Origin: Pseudomonas sp. 7SR1
GTDB taxonomy: Bacteria; Pseudomonadota; Gammaproteobacteria; Pseudomonadales; Pseudomonadaceae
Length of the DNA stretch: 64,000 nt
Direction: 5' to 3'
Assembly: GCF_900156465.1 (NCBI RefSeq)
Contig: NZ_LT707064.1
Coordinates: 1,028,001-1,092,000 of the forward strand
The notes under the pieces were generated by a model. It was not told the origin of the DNA, did not search any database, and worked only from the letters and a program-made list of their open reading frames with translations. How positions within the stretch are numbered: the stretch's first letter is position 1; the number at the start of each line of letters is the position of its first letter. Both the position numbers and the translations under genes were made by a program. This document shows positions 37,376 through 46,600 of the stretch, one piece after another.

Positions 37376-38623
37376 ATGCCTACGATTGAAATGGAACGGC
37401 GCCAGGTCGTCGTCATCGGCGCCGGCCCCTCCGGCGCCATCGCCGCCGCGTTGCTCAAGCGCAAGGGGCACGACGTGCTGGTCATCGAGCGCCAGCACTT
37501 CCCGCGGTTCTCCATCGGCGAGAGCCTGTTGTCCCACTGCCTGGATTTCGTCGAAGAGGCGGGCATGCTCGAAGCGGTGAACGCTGCCGGGTTCCAGCGC
37601 AAGAACGGTGCCGCCTTCGCCTGGGGCGAGCGCTACAGCGCCTTCGATTTCGGCGATACCTTCAGCGCCGGCAAGCCCACCACATTCCAGGTCCAGCGCG
37701 CCGATTTCGATAAGCTGCTGGCCGACCAGGCCGCGTTGCAAGGCGTAGAGATCCGTTATGGCGAAACCATCGCCAGCGCTGACTTCAGCCTGCCCAGCCC
37801 ACAGTTGGGCGTGCAGCGCGAGGACGGCAGCCAATACCGGGTCGAGGCGCAGTTCGTGCTCGATGCCAGTGGCTATGGCCGGGTCCTGCCGCGCCTGTTG
37901 GACCTGGAGGCACCGTCGAACTTCCCGCTGCGCCAGGCCGTGTTCACCCATATCGAGGATCGCATCGACAACCCGGCCTTCGACCGGCAGAAGATCCTGA
38001 TCACCACGCACCCGAGCAAACGCGACGTGTGGTTCTGGACCATCCCGTTCAGCGACGGTCGCTGCTCGGTGGGCGTGGTCGCGGCGGCGGAGCACTTCGC
38101 CGGTGGCACCGACGACCTCGACGCCTGCCTGCGTGGTTTCATCGACGACACCCCAAGCCTGGCCGGCGTCCTGCAGGATGCCGTGTGGGACACTCCGGCG
38201 CGGACCATCGGCGGGTACTCGGCCAACGTCAAGACGCTGCACGGGCCTGGCTTTGCCCTGCTGGGCAATGCCGCGGAATTCCTCGACCCGGTGTTTTCCT
38301 CCGGCGTGACCATCGCCATGCGTTCGGCGAGCATGGCCGCCGGCGTGCTCCATCGCCAGTTGCAGGGCGAAAGCGTGGACTGGCAGGGCGAATTCGCCGA
38401 ACCGCTCAAGCGTGGCGTCGATACCTTCCGTTGCTACGTGGAAGGCTGGTACGCCGGCACCTTCCAGGACGTGATCTTCTACACCGACGGCTCGGCCGAC
38501 ATCCGCCGCATGATCAGCTCGATCCTGGCCGGCTACGCCTGGGACCAGAGCAACCCCTTCGTCAGCGAACCCAAGCGACGCCTGCGCATGCTTTCGGAAA
38601 TCTGCGCGAGCACGGCACCATGA
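37376..38623 (+). CDS. flavin-dependent halogenase-like oxidoreductase (APE tailoring)
   Basis: A 415-residue FAD enzyme. It shows the dinucleotide motif VVVIGAGPSGAIAAALL (residues about 11-27), the halogenase-type FPRFSIGESLLSHC, and, at 219-224, WFWTIP, which fits the WxWxIP signature separating halogenases from hydroxylases. K76 in GFQRKNGAAFAWG sits where ACP-directed pyrrole halogenases and tryptophan halogenases (K79) carry the catalytic Lys. Chlorination or bromination of the ACP-bound aryl head, as in brominated xanthomonadins, is therefore plausible but inferred. The ATG at 37376 follows AAGGAGTGCAC. Forty bases separate it from the exporter gene. Confidence 0.75.
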   Translation: MPTIEMERRQVVVIGAGPSGAIAAALLKRKGHDVLVIERQHFPRFSIGESLLSHCLDFVEEAGMLEAVNAAGFQRKNGAAFAWGERYSAFDFGDTFSAGKPTTFQVQRADFDKLLADQAALQGVEIRYGETIASADFSLPSPQLGVQREDGSQYRVEAQFVLDASGYGRVLPRLLDLEAPSNFPLRQAVFTHIEDRIDNPAFDRQKILITTHPSKRDVWFWTIPFSDGRCSVGVVAAAEHFAGGTDDLDACLRGFIDDTPSLAGVLQDAVWDTPARTIGGYSANVKTLHGPGFALLGNAAEFLDPVFSSGVTIAMRSASMAAGVLHRQLQGESVDWQGEFAEPLKRGVDTFRCYVEGWYAGTFQDVIFYTDGSADIRRMISSILAGYAWDQSNPFVSEPKRRLRMLSEICASTAP

Positions 38624-38633
38624 GCCAGCGGCC

Positions 38634-39362
38634 ATGAGCTACCTGAGCGACAGCTACGTCCAGGAGACGCGTTTCGGCTTCTGGTTCCTGCGCAGCCACA
38701 CCTGGCAGCACCATGTGCTGCGAGTGGCGATCAACGACCTGCGCAGCCTGTTCGACACAGCGGTTCCGGCCAGTCCGGTGCTGCTGGATGCCGGCTGCGG
38801 CCAGGGCAAATCGTTCCAGTACCTGCGCCAGGTGTTCGCGCCGCAACGCTTGATCGGCGTGGATGCCGATCCCCACAGCCTGGCATTGAGCGCCGAAGAG
38901 GCTGAACGCCAGGGCATGACCGTGGAACTGATCGGCAGCGACTGCGCGGTGCTGGCCGTACCGGATGCCAGTGTCGACCTGTTGTTCTGCCACCAGACCT
39001 TTCATCACCTGGTGGAGCAGGAAAAAGCCCTCGCCGAGTTCTACCGCGTGCTCAAGCCGGGTGGCTACCTGATGTTCGCCGAATCCACCAAGGCCTATAT
39101 CGATACCTGGGTGATCCGCTGGTTGTTCCGCCACCCCATGCACGTTCAGAAAAGTGCCGCCCAGTATCTGGAAATGATCCGTCTCCAGGGTTTCCGTTTC
39201 GAGGCGCGCAACGTGTCCTATCCTTACCTGTGGTGGAGTCGCGCCAGGGATTTCGGCCTGCTGGAACGGTTTGGCCTGCGCCGTCCCCGGCCGTTCGGCC
39301 AGCGAGAGGAAACCCTGGTCAACGTGGTGGCCCGCAAGCCATTCGAAGAGGTTGCCGGATGA
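38634..39362 (+). CDS. SAM-dependent methyltransferase (APE tailoring)
   Basis: A 242-residue class I methyltransferase. Motif I is VLLDAGCGQGKSFQYLRQVF, motif II GVDADPHS, and post-I/III residues include SDCAVLAVPDASVDLLFCHQ and FYRVLKPGGYLMFAEST. APE head groups are commonly methylated on the ring or the phenolic oxygen, and this enzyme is the obvious candidate; ring carbon versus oxygen cannot be decided. It overlaps the next gene by ATGA. Confidence 0.85.
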   Translation: MSYLSDSYVQETRFGFWFLRSHTWQHHVLRVAINDLRSLFDTAVPASPVLLDAGCGQGKSFQYLRQVFAPQRLIGVDADPHSLALSAEEAERQGMTVELIGSDCAVLAVPDASVDLLFCHQTFHHLVEQEKALAEFYRVLKPGGYLMFAESTKAYIDTWVIRWLFRHPMHVQKSAAQYLEMIRLQGFRFEARNVSYPYLWWSRARDFGLLERFGLRRPRPFGQREETLVNVVARKPFEEVAG

Positions 39363-39865
39363 TGCGTTCGCCACTGCTCAACAGCCTGCTCCTTGGCTGT
39401 CTCTTGCTGCTCGGCGCCTGCGCCAGCCGCACGCCACTGCCCGAGCACGCGCCGACCCTGGTGCTGCCGCTGCAATTGCACATCGAACGCCAACTGGCCG
39501 GGCAGCGCCAGGACTGGCTGCTGGTGATCCAGCGCGAAGGCGCCGGCATCCGCTGGTCGATGATGGACCCGCTGGGCATTCCCCTGGCCCGGCAGCGCCT
39601 GGTGGATGGCCAGTGGCAGGCCGACGGCCTGTTGCCACCCAATGCCGAAGCCCGGGAGCTGTTCGCCGCGCTGCTGTTCGCCCTGACGCCGGACGCCGAG
39701 CTGCCGGATAACTACCCCACCGCCAGACAGCAGGCACAACCGCAACGGCAGCGAGTCCTGGATTCCCGCTGGCAGGTGCGCTACAAGCAGGCGCTGGATT
39801 TCGAACTGAGCCTGTCCCAAGGCCTGCGCTACCGCATTAAACCGTTGAGCGAGACCACCCCATGA
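39359..39865 (+). CDS. apeN: DUF3261-type outer-membrane lipoprotein (APE)
   Basis: A 168-residue lipoprotein: MMRSPLLNSLLLGCLLLLGAC with a lipobox LLGAC and Cys at about residue 21. The body is a beta-rich DUF3261-like domain (QDWLLVIQREGAGIRWSMMD). It resembles LolB, and the pair with the LolA-like ApeL suggests transfer of the polyene lipid into the outer membrane. I start at 39359, overlapping the methyltransferase stop; a second ATG follows at 39362. Confidence 0.8.
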   Translation: MMRSPLLNSLLLGCLLLLGACASRTPLPEHAPTLVLPLQLHIERQLAGQRQDWLLVIQREGAGIRWSMMDPLGIPLARQRLVDGQWQADGLLPPNAEARELFAALLFALTPDAELPDNYPTARQQAQPQRQRVLDSRWQVRYKQALDFELSLSQGLRYRIKPLSETTP

Positions 39866-41058
39866 CCGCTTACTTGAATGCCCTCGGGGTGATCTGCGCC
39901 CTGGGCCGCGATAAACGCAGCGTCGCGCGCAACCTGTTTGCCGGCGACTGCTCGGGCCTGCGCATCGAGCACGGCTGGGTGGCCGAACGCGCTTTGCCCG
40001 TGGCGGCGGTGGCCGGTGAACTGACCCCCATCCCGGAAACGCTGGCCGCCCACGGCAGTCGCAACAACCAGCTGCTGCTGGAGGCGGCGCTGCAGATTCG
40101 TCCCGAAATCGACCGGGCGATCCAGGCCCATGGTCGCGCCCGCATCGGCATTGTCCTGGGCACCAGCACCTCGGGTATCGATGAAGCCAGCCGAGGCATC
40201 GCCCATTACCTGCGCGAGCAGCATTTTCCCGACGGTTACGATTACCAGCAGCAGGAGCTCAGCGCGCCGGCCAATTTCCTGTCCGACTGGCTCGGCCTGT
40301 GCGGCCCGTCCTACGCGATTTCCACCGCCTGCACCTCCAGTGCCCGCGCCCTGATGAGTGCCCGACGCCTGCTCGACCTGGGCCTGTGCGACGCGGTGCT
40401 TTGCGGCGGCGTGGACAGCCTGTGCAAACTGACACTCAACGGCTTTTCGGCGCTGGAAGCGGTGTCCAGCGAACGCTGCAACCCCTTTTCGGTGAACCGC
40501 AACGGCATCAACATCGGCGAAGCGGCGGTGCTGTTCCTGATGAGCAGGGCACCTGGCGACGGACCGCCGATCGCCTTGCTCGGCGACGGGGCCAGCTCCG
40601 ACGCCCATCATATTTCCGCCCCCGAGCCCAGCGGTCGCGGCGCCCGCCAGGCCATGGAGAAGGCCCTGCACTGCGCCGGCCTTGTCGCCAGCCAGATCGA
40701 CTACCTGAACCTGCACGGTACCGCCACGCAACACAACGACGCCATGGAAAGCCTGGCCGTCGCCGGGCTGTTTCCAGCGGGTGTCCCCTGCTCGTCCACC
40801 AAACCCATGACCGGCCATACCCTCGGCGCGGCCGGAGCGCTGGAAGCGGCATTCTGCTGGCTGAGCCTGAGCGCCGAAAATCCCAACCTGACCCTGCCGC
40901 CCCACATCTGGGACGGCCAGGCCGATCCTGAATTGCCGACACTGAACTGGACCGGCATCGACAGCCACCTGAAGGCGACTTCGCCCCGTCGCCTGATGAG
41001 CAACTCGTTCGCCTTCGGTGGCAACAACGTCAGCCTGATTATCGGAGACGCCCCATGA
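39862..41058 (+). CDS. apeO: beta-ketoacyl-ACP synthase (APE, elongating ketosynthase)
   Basis: A 398-residue FabF-type ketosynthase with the full catalytic triad: Cys in AISTACTSSARALMSARRLL, His in NLHGTATQHNDAMES, His in TKPMTGHTLGAAGALEA. It condenses malonyl-ACP with the growing chain and probably works as a heterodimer with the chain-length factor encoded first in the operon. It overlaps its neighbours by 4 bases on both sides. Confidence 0.9.
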   Translation: MTAYLNALGVICALGRDKRSVARNLFAGDCSGLRIEHGWVAERALPVAAVAGELTPIPETLAAHGSRNNQLLLEAALQIRPEIDRAIQAHGRARIGIVLGTSTSGIDEASRGIAHYLREQHFPDGYDYQQQELSAPANFLSDWLGLCGPSYAISTACTSSARALMSARRLLDLGLCDAVLCGGVDSLCKLTLNGFSALEAVSSERCNPFSVNRNGINIGEAAVLFLMSRAPGDGPPIALLGDGASSDAHHISAPEPSGRGARQAMEKALHCAGLVASQIDYLNLHGTATQHNDAMESLAVAGLFPAGVPCSSTKPMTGHTLGAAGALEAAFCWLSLSAENPNLTLPPHIWDGQADPELPTLNWTGIDSHLKATSPRRLMSNSFAFGGNNVSLIIGDAP

Positions 41059-41522
41059 TCGATTGGCCGCCCGCCGAACTGCTGCCCCACGCAGGCGACA
41101 TGATTCTCATCGACCGCATCGTGGCGTTCGACGATGAACAGATCCATACCCATGCCACCGTCAAGGCCGGCGGGCCGTTCAGCCGCGACGACGGTGGACT
41201 GCCGGCCTGGGTCGGCATCGAGCTGATGGCCCAGAGCGTCGCGGCGTTCGCCGGCTGCCATGCGCGCCAGCGTGGCGATGCCGTGGAGCTGGGCTTTCTG
41301 CTCGGCACCCGCAAGTTCGAATGCAACGTCGAATATTTTCCAGTCGGCACCGAACTGGCCATCCATGGCCTGCGCTCCCTGGAAGACGACAACGGCATGG
41401 GCGTATTCGAGTGCCACATCGACGCACCCGGCATCCATGCCACGGCCCGGCTGAATGTGTTCCGCCCGCCCCAATCCGCCCACTATCTCCATGAACCGTC
41501 CGCAACAGGAAACCAGCCATGA
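41055..41522 (+). CDS. apeP: 3-hydroxyacyl-ACP dehydratase, hot-dog fold (APE)
   Basis: A 155-residue hot-dog protein (LPHAGDMILIDRIVAFDDEQ; GLPAWVGIELMAQSVAAFAG). The central helix with E-L-M-A-Q-S fits FabA/FabZ-like dehydratases. In characterised APE systems ApeP works in a complex with ApeI, which here is the C-terminal domain of the ligase fusion. Four-base overlaps link it to both neighbours. Confidence 0.88.
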   Translation: MIDWPPAELLPHAGDMILIDRIVAFDDEQIHTHATVKAGGPFSRDDGGLPAWVGIELMAQSVAAFAGCHARQRGDAVELGFLLGTRKFECNVEYFPVGTELAIHGLRSLEDDNGMGVFECHIDAPGIHATARLNVFRPPQSAHYLHEPSATGNQP

Positions 41523-42247
41523 CTGAATCCGTACTGGTCACCGGCTCCAGCCGTGGCATCGGCCGCGCCATCGCCCTGCGCCTGGCCCAGGCAGGCCATG
41601 ACATCGTGCTGCACTGCCGCAGCGGTCGCGCCGAGGCCGACGCCGTCCAGAACGAAATCCAGGCCCTGGGCCGTAATGCCCGGGTGCTGCAATTCGACGT
41701 ATCCGACCGTGCCGCCTGCAAAGCCATCCTTGAGGCCGATGTCGAGGCCCACGGCGCCTATTACGGGGTGGTGCTTAACGCCGGCCTGACCCGCGACGGC
41801 GCGTTCCCGGCCCTGAGCGAAGAAGACTGGGACAGCGTGATGCGCACCAACCTCGACGGTTTCTACAACGTGCTGCACCCGGTGATGATGCCGATGATCC
41901 GTCGCCGCGCCGCCGGACGGATCGTCTGCATCACCTCGGTCTCGGGCTTGATCGGCAACCGCGGCCAAGTCAACTACAGCGCCTCGAAGGCCGGACTGAT
42001 CGGGGCGGCCAAGGCGTTGGCAATCGAGTTGGGCAAGCGCAGGATCACCGTCAACTGCGTCGCCCCTGGCCTGATCGATACCGCCATGCTCGATGAAAAC
42101 GTGCCCGTGGAAGAACTGATGAAAATGATCCCCGCCCAGCGCATGGGCACCCCGGAAGAAGTGGCCGGCGCGGTGAACTTCCTGATGTCCGCCGAAGCCG
42201 GCTACATCACCCGGCAGGTCCTGTCCGTCAACGGAGGCCTGTGCTGA
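41519..42247 (+). CDS. apeQ: 3-ketoacyl-ACP reductase, FabG-like (APE)
   Basis: A 242-residue short-chain dehydrogenase with the cofactor motif TGSSRGIGRAIALRLAQAG, NAG in VVLNAGLTRDG, and the catalytic Ser...Tyr-x3-Lys in CITSVSGLIGNRGQVNYSASK. It reduces 3-keto intermediates with NADPH before dehydration. Its stop overlaps the next start. Confidence 0.92.
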   Translation: MTESVLVTGSSRGIGRAIALRLAQAGHDIVLHCRSGRAEADAVQNEIQALGRNARVLQFDVSDRAACKAILEADVEAHGAYYGVVLNAGLTRDGAFPALSEEDWDSVMRTNLDGFYNVLHPVMMPMIRRRAAGRIVCITSVSGLIGNRGQVNYSASKAGLIGAAKALAIELGKRRITVNCVAPGLIDTAMLDENVPVEELMKMIPAQRMGTPEEVAGAVNFLMSAEAGYITRQVLSVNGGLC

Positions 42248-43473
42248 TGAAGCGCGTCGTCGTCACCGGCATGGCCGGCATCACCTCCCTGGGCAGCGAC
42301 TGGGATACCATCGCCGCCAACTTCGCCGCCAACCGCAGCGGCATCCGGTACATGGACGAGTGGAACCGCTTCACTGAACTGAACACCCGCCTGGCCGGGC
42401 CCGTCGATGACTTCCAGGTCCCGGCCCACTGGACCCGCAAGCAACTGCGCAGCATGGGCCGGGTGTCACGCCTGGCGGTGGGCGCATCGGAACAGGCCCT
42501 GGCCGACGCCGGACTGCTGCACGATGCCTCGATCCGGGACGGGCGCATGGGCGTGGCCTGCGGCTCGTCCACCGGCAGTACCGACGAGATCAAGGCGTTC
42601 GGCAACATGCTGCTCAATTCCGTGGCCGAGGGGCTGAACGCCAACTCCTACGTGCGGATGATGCCCCACACCACGGCGGCCAATATCAGCATATTCTTCG
42701 GCCTCACCGGGCGGCTGATCCCTACGTCCAGCGCCTGCACCAGCGGCAGCCAGGGCATCGGCTACGCCTATGAGTCGATCAAGTTCGGGCGCTTGCCGAT
42801 GATGCTGGCCGGCGGCGCGGAAGAACTGTGCCCGACCGAAGCGATGGTCTTCGACGCCCTCTACGCCACCAGCCTGAAGAACGATGCGCCCCAAAGCAGC
42901 CCACGCCCCTACGACAAGGGCCGCGACGGCCTGGTCATCGGCGAAGGTGCCGGCATGCTGGTTCTCGAGGAACTGGAACATGCCCTGGCCCGTGGCGCGC
43001 GGATCCATGCCGAAGTCGTAGGCTTTGGCAGCAACGCCGACGGCCAGCACACCACCCGCCCCGAGCAGACCACCATGCGCCGAGCCATGGAACTGGCCCT
43101 GGAAGACGCCGGCCTCGCACCGGCCGCCATCGGCTACGTCAACGGTCACGGCACTGCCACCGAACAGGGCGACATCGCCGAAACCCTGGCCACCAGCAGC
43201 CTGTTCGGCGAACACATGCCCATCAGCTCGCAGAAAAGCTTCCTCGGCCATACCCTGGGTGCGTGCGGAGCGCTGGAGTCCTGGTTCAGCATCGAAATGA
43301 TGAACCGCGACCGCTACGTGCACACCTTCAACCTCGACGAAGTCGACCCTCAATGCGGCAAGCTTGATTACCTGCGCAATGAGTTCCGCTCGATGAGCAA
43401 CGAGTACGTGATGAACAACAACTTTGCCTTTGGCGGGGTCAACACCTCACTGATCTTCCGTCGCTGGCGTTGA
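42247..43473 (+). CDS. apeR: beta-ketoacyl-ACP synthase (APE, second ketosynthase)
   Basis: A 408-residue ketosynthase: Cys in PTSSACTSGSQGIGYAYESI, His in GYVNGHGTATEQGDIAETL, His in SQKSFLGHTLGACGALES. It may start chains or serve as the alternative condensing enzyme next to ApeO. I start at the ATG at 42247 (MKRVVVTGMAG) because GGAGG at 42233-42237 sits nine bases upstream. A GTG at 42241 in the same frame is too close to that site. Last gene of the operon. Confidence 0.9.
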   Translation: MKRVVVTGMAGITSLGSDWDTIAANFAANRSGIRYMDEWNRFTELNTRLAGPVDDFQVPAHWTRKQLRSMGRVSRLAVGASEQALADAGLLHDASIRDGRMGVACGSSTGSTDEIKAFGNMLLNSVAEGLNANSYVRMMPHTTAANISIFFGLTGRLIPTSSACTSGSQGIGYAYESIKFGRLPMMLAGGAEELCPTEAMVFDALYATSLKNDAPQSSPRPYDKGRDGLVIGEGAGMLVLEELEHALARGARIHAEVVGFGSNADGQHTTRPEQTTMRRAMELALEDAGLAPAAIGYVNGHGTATEQGDIAETLATSSLFGEHMPISSQKSFLGHTLGACGALESWFSIEMMNRDRYVHTFNLDEVDPQCGKLDYLRNEFRSMSNEYVMNNNFAFGGVNTSLIFRRWR

Positions 43474-43502
43474 CGCGGTTTCTTCTCACGCAGACCTTTC
43501 AC

Positions 43503-43565
43503 CCTGGGGCGAGCCTGCTCGCGCCCAGGGGGCTCGCAAGCTTGATGGGCTGCATCACGCCCATC
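43503..43565. terminator. tandem hairpins after the aryl-polyene operon
   Basis: CCTGGGGCGAG / CTCGCGCCCAGG (43503-43529) forms a long GC-rich hairpin with one bulge, overlapping a REP-like GCGAGCCTGCTCGC core. GATGGGC / GCCCATC (43544-43565) forms a second, followed by CTTTC. Together they are the likely end of the transcript, though a clear U-tract is absent. Confidence 0.5.
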
Positions 43566-43669
43566 CTTTCGTACACCGCCCACGGCCATCAGGTGCGGTA
43601 TCTATGTACCGCCCTCTCCCGGTGCTGCTCCACTAGGTTGTCCTTCCGAAAACTGCTCAGGAAGAGACC

Positions 43670-46600
43670 ATGCCGGACAACCACCCGCCCACACCGTCTT
43701 TCAACCCGCCCCAGGCCAATGGCACCGCACTGACCACCCAGCTCGAGGCGTCGCAACAGCGGATGATCCGCCTGAACGATGCCATTCCAAGGGCATCGCA
43801 GATCGCGACGCGGCACCTGGACGACTGGTTCAAACGCACCTTTCCCGCCATCGCGGACACGGTCGATGTAAAAGAGCTGGCCCTGTACACATGGCGAGAC
43901 GAGGCCATCCCCCCCGCACAACGCAACAGCGGCGGACCGGCGACGCGCAGGGTGACGGACACGGTGGCCCTCGACACGCTGCTCTGGCGGGCAATCGCCG
44001 GCAGGGTCGATACACAGGCGTTTTTCGTCGAACTGGACAACGTCGACGTCATCACGAACCAGGGCGAAACCACCCAGATGCCCGTGGCACTGAACACCCG
44101 CATCGCAAAGGAAGAAATCAAGCGCTTGAGCGACACCCTGGCGGAATCGTTCGCAGAGCTTCTGGCGCAGGCACTGGACGACTTCTGGGATGGATCCACC
44201 GAGTTCACCCAGGAACGCCACGTCAGCGACTGGCTGGCAATGGAGTTCGGTGTTCAGCTAAAGGCCCAGGCCGATCTTCATCATCTGGACGGAACGTTGA
44301 GCCCGCAGATGCACAAGGCAGTGGCCGACCTGGGGGTATCGGCCCCGGACGCGGCCTCTCGCGCCAGCATCACGGAGCGGCTGCGACCTGGCATCCACGC
44401 CTTGGCGTTGACCCCCGAAGGCTGGGGATTCAGCGTACCGCTGACCTCCGCCATTGCGCTGACCCAGCACGACAGCCAAGACCATCCCGGACATGCACTG
44501 CTGTACAGCCCGGGCGAACCGCTGGAGATCTACCGGGACCTGGCCGCCCTGAAAGCCGGCCTGGCGCAGCACGATAACGCCGGGGACAGGGTGCACATTG
44601 CGCCCATGACGCAGAACTTCCTCGCTCATCTGGTCGCCGACCTGCGCACAACGCAAAAGGCGGCAGTGCATGACACCTTGCTGGACGGCCCGGCCGAAGA
44701 CGAAAGACTCAGCGCGTGGGTGGCCAGGATCGATGCCGCGGCGAACATCGGGGACAGGCTGGACCTGGCCGCAGCCATGGACGAGCGCGAACTGCGGCTG
44801 AACCAGAAAAAACTGGACGACTGGTTGCACGGCAACCCGAACGTCACGGGCTCCGACCGCGTGGCCTGGTGGCGGGCGGTGCAGGACCTGCAGAAAACCC
44901 TGGACGACGTGTCGCCCCCTCCGGACCCGGTGACCCTGGCGACCCAGGACGCGCTCCAGGCGCGGATCCGCGAGCTGCTTGTCCGATTCGTCAAGGAAAA
45001 ACACCCATCAGCCGACCCTGACCGGATCGTCCTGGGGATCCGCAAACAGATCCTCGATCCACACGCCCCGACGGGTGAATCGCCGTTTGGTTCTGGCATT
45101 TCACGCGACCCGGTGAAAGCCATCGTGGATGACCGGCGCTCCATGACGCAATGGGCCATGTCCAACCTGACCCCGGACGAACGCAATGCCACCCACGTTA
45201 GCGTGGAGGGGCCGCTGAGCTTCGCGCAGATCGTGGAGGTCATCGAGCGGGCGAACGTGGGCGCCCGTCTACCGGCCGAACTGCAACTGGCCGCACGTAC
45301 TCGCCAGCCGCAATGGATGGCCGTCAAGGCGAAACAGATGCGGGCCCAGGCTTGGGCCGCCCATATCTCCGGCGACCTGAGGCACGACCGGGACAAGACC
45401 GGACTCAACCTGGTGCTGGCGGCACTGGACAGTCCGGCGCCGGAAGGGCGCAGAAAGGTCAATGGCCACGAGGTGGTGGTCCGGCAGGTCCAGTGGGGCG
45501 ACAGCGTGCTGAAGGAAATCCTCGCGTTCGGCGTCAGGACACTGGCGAGTCGCCCCTCGCTGACGCTGTATACGCCCGGGGCACCAGACGGCAAGACGTT
45601 CAGGGACGTCGATGCCAACAGCGACCGAGAGCTGGAAGCCGCGCTGGTGCGGACACTCACGGCCACGCTGGACATGACCCGCTGGCTGATCTCGCAATTG
45701 CCCTTGCTCGAGCAAGCCGACCAGCTTGCCAGCCTGGTGCCGGCCTCGGAGAACCTGACGCTCAACGAGAAGATAAGGAAGATCACGCAACCGAGCTTCT
45801 CGTGGATAAGACACAGGGTCCTGGATGACTTTGCGTCGAATGTCTATTCGCCCGTGGTCAAGGCAGACCTGTTCAAGGCGCTGCACGAGACCCAGATAAC
45901 CCATGCAATCAAGACCGCCGACTCGCTGACCGTAAGCAATGCCGAGCGCGACAGCACCGCGGCACAGGAAGGACGCAGAAAGGGTGTCGCGTTATTGACC
46001 GGCGCCATGGCCATGTTCTACGCCGGCCGCCTGGGCGGAGTACTGGGGCGCGCGATCCTGCCGACCATGGCCGGCGGCGCCGCGGTATCGGCGATCAAGG
46101 ACGAGGACGGCAGCTTCAGCCAGTGGGCAGGGGACTTTATCCACGGGCTGGGCGAGGTGTTGGCAGAGGCCGGACAGGACCTGATCATGGCCCGCGCGGC
46201 ACACCGTCGCAGCAAGGAGCGCCCGAGGCTGTCGTCGCTTGCTCGAATGCCAGACCCGGAACTGGAGCCTTTTGTCCTCAAGGGCTTCAACGGCAAGGGG
46301 TTGGCGCCCGAAGGTCGTGACCGGTATCGGGATGCCGGCGGGCAGGGCTACCTGAAGCTAGGCAAGGACTATTGCAAGACCGCGATACAGGAAGGCGAGC
46401 AGATCATCTATGCGTCCAACAATCGGTCGAACCAGCGAAGGGTGGCCTGGAAAAACGGTCGCTGGCAACTCCAGGAACCGCTGCGACTGCTCGGCGGGGG
46501 AAACCTGCTGAGTCTGTTCAGCCGGACTCCCGAAACTGCGCAACGCAAAACCTGCAACGCCCTGGTCGAGGGGGTCCTGGTGGATCATCACTGGCCTTCG

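Larger units (their letters stand above)
26413..43473 (+). other. aryl-polyene (APE) biosynthetic gene cluster, single-strand operon
   Basis: Nineteen plus-strand genes, most overlapping or separated by fewer than 40 bases, encode a type II fatty-acid-like machine for aryl polyenes: chain-length factor, two ACPs, aryl-ACP ligase fused to a dehydratase, ammonia-lyase, thioesterase, two ketosynthases, dehydratase and ketoreductase. Acyltransferases, a glycosyltransferase, a LolA-like protein, an MMPL exporter and a lipoprotein handle membrane attachment. A methyltransferase and a halogenase-like flavoenzyme may tailor the head group. APEs are yellow, cell-envelope-bound antioxidants of the flexirubin/xanthomonadin type. 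The only large gap is 161 bases at 30647-30807, with a REP hairpin. No dedicated regulator is inside the cluster. Confidence 0.92.
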
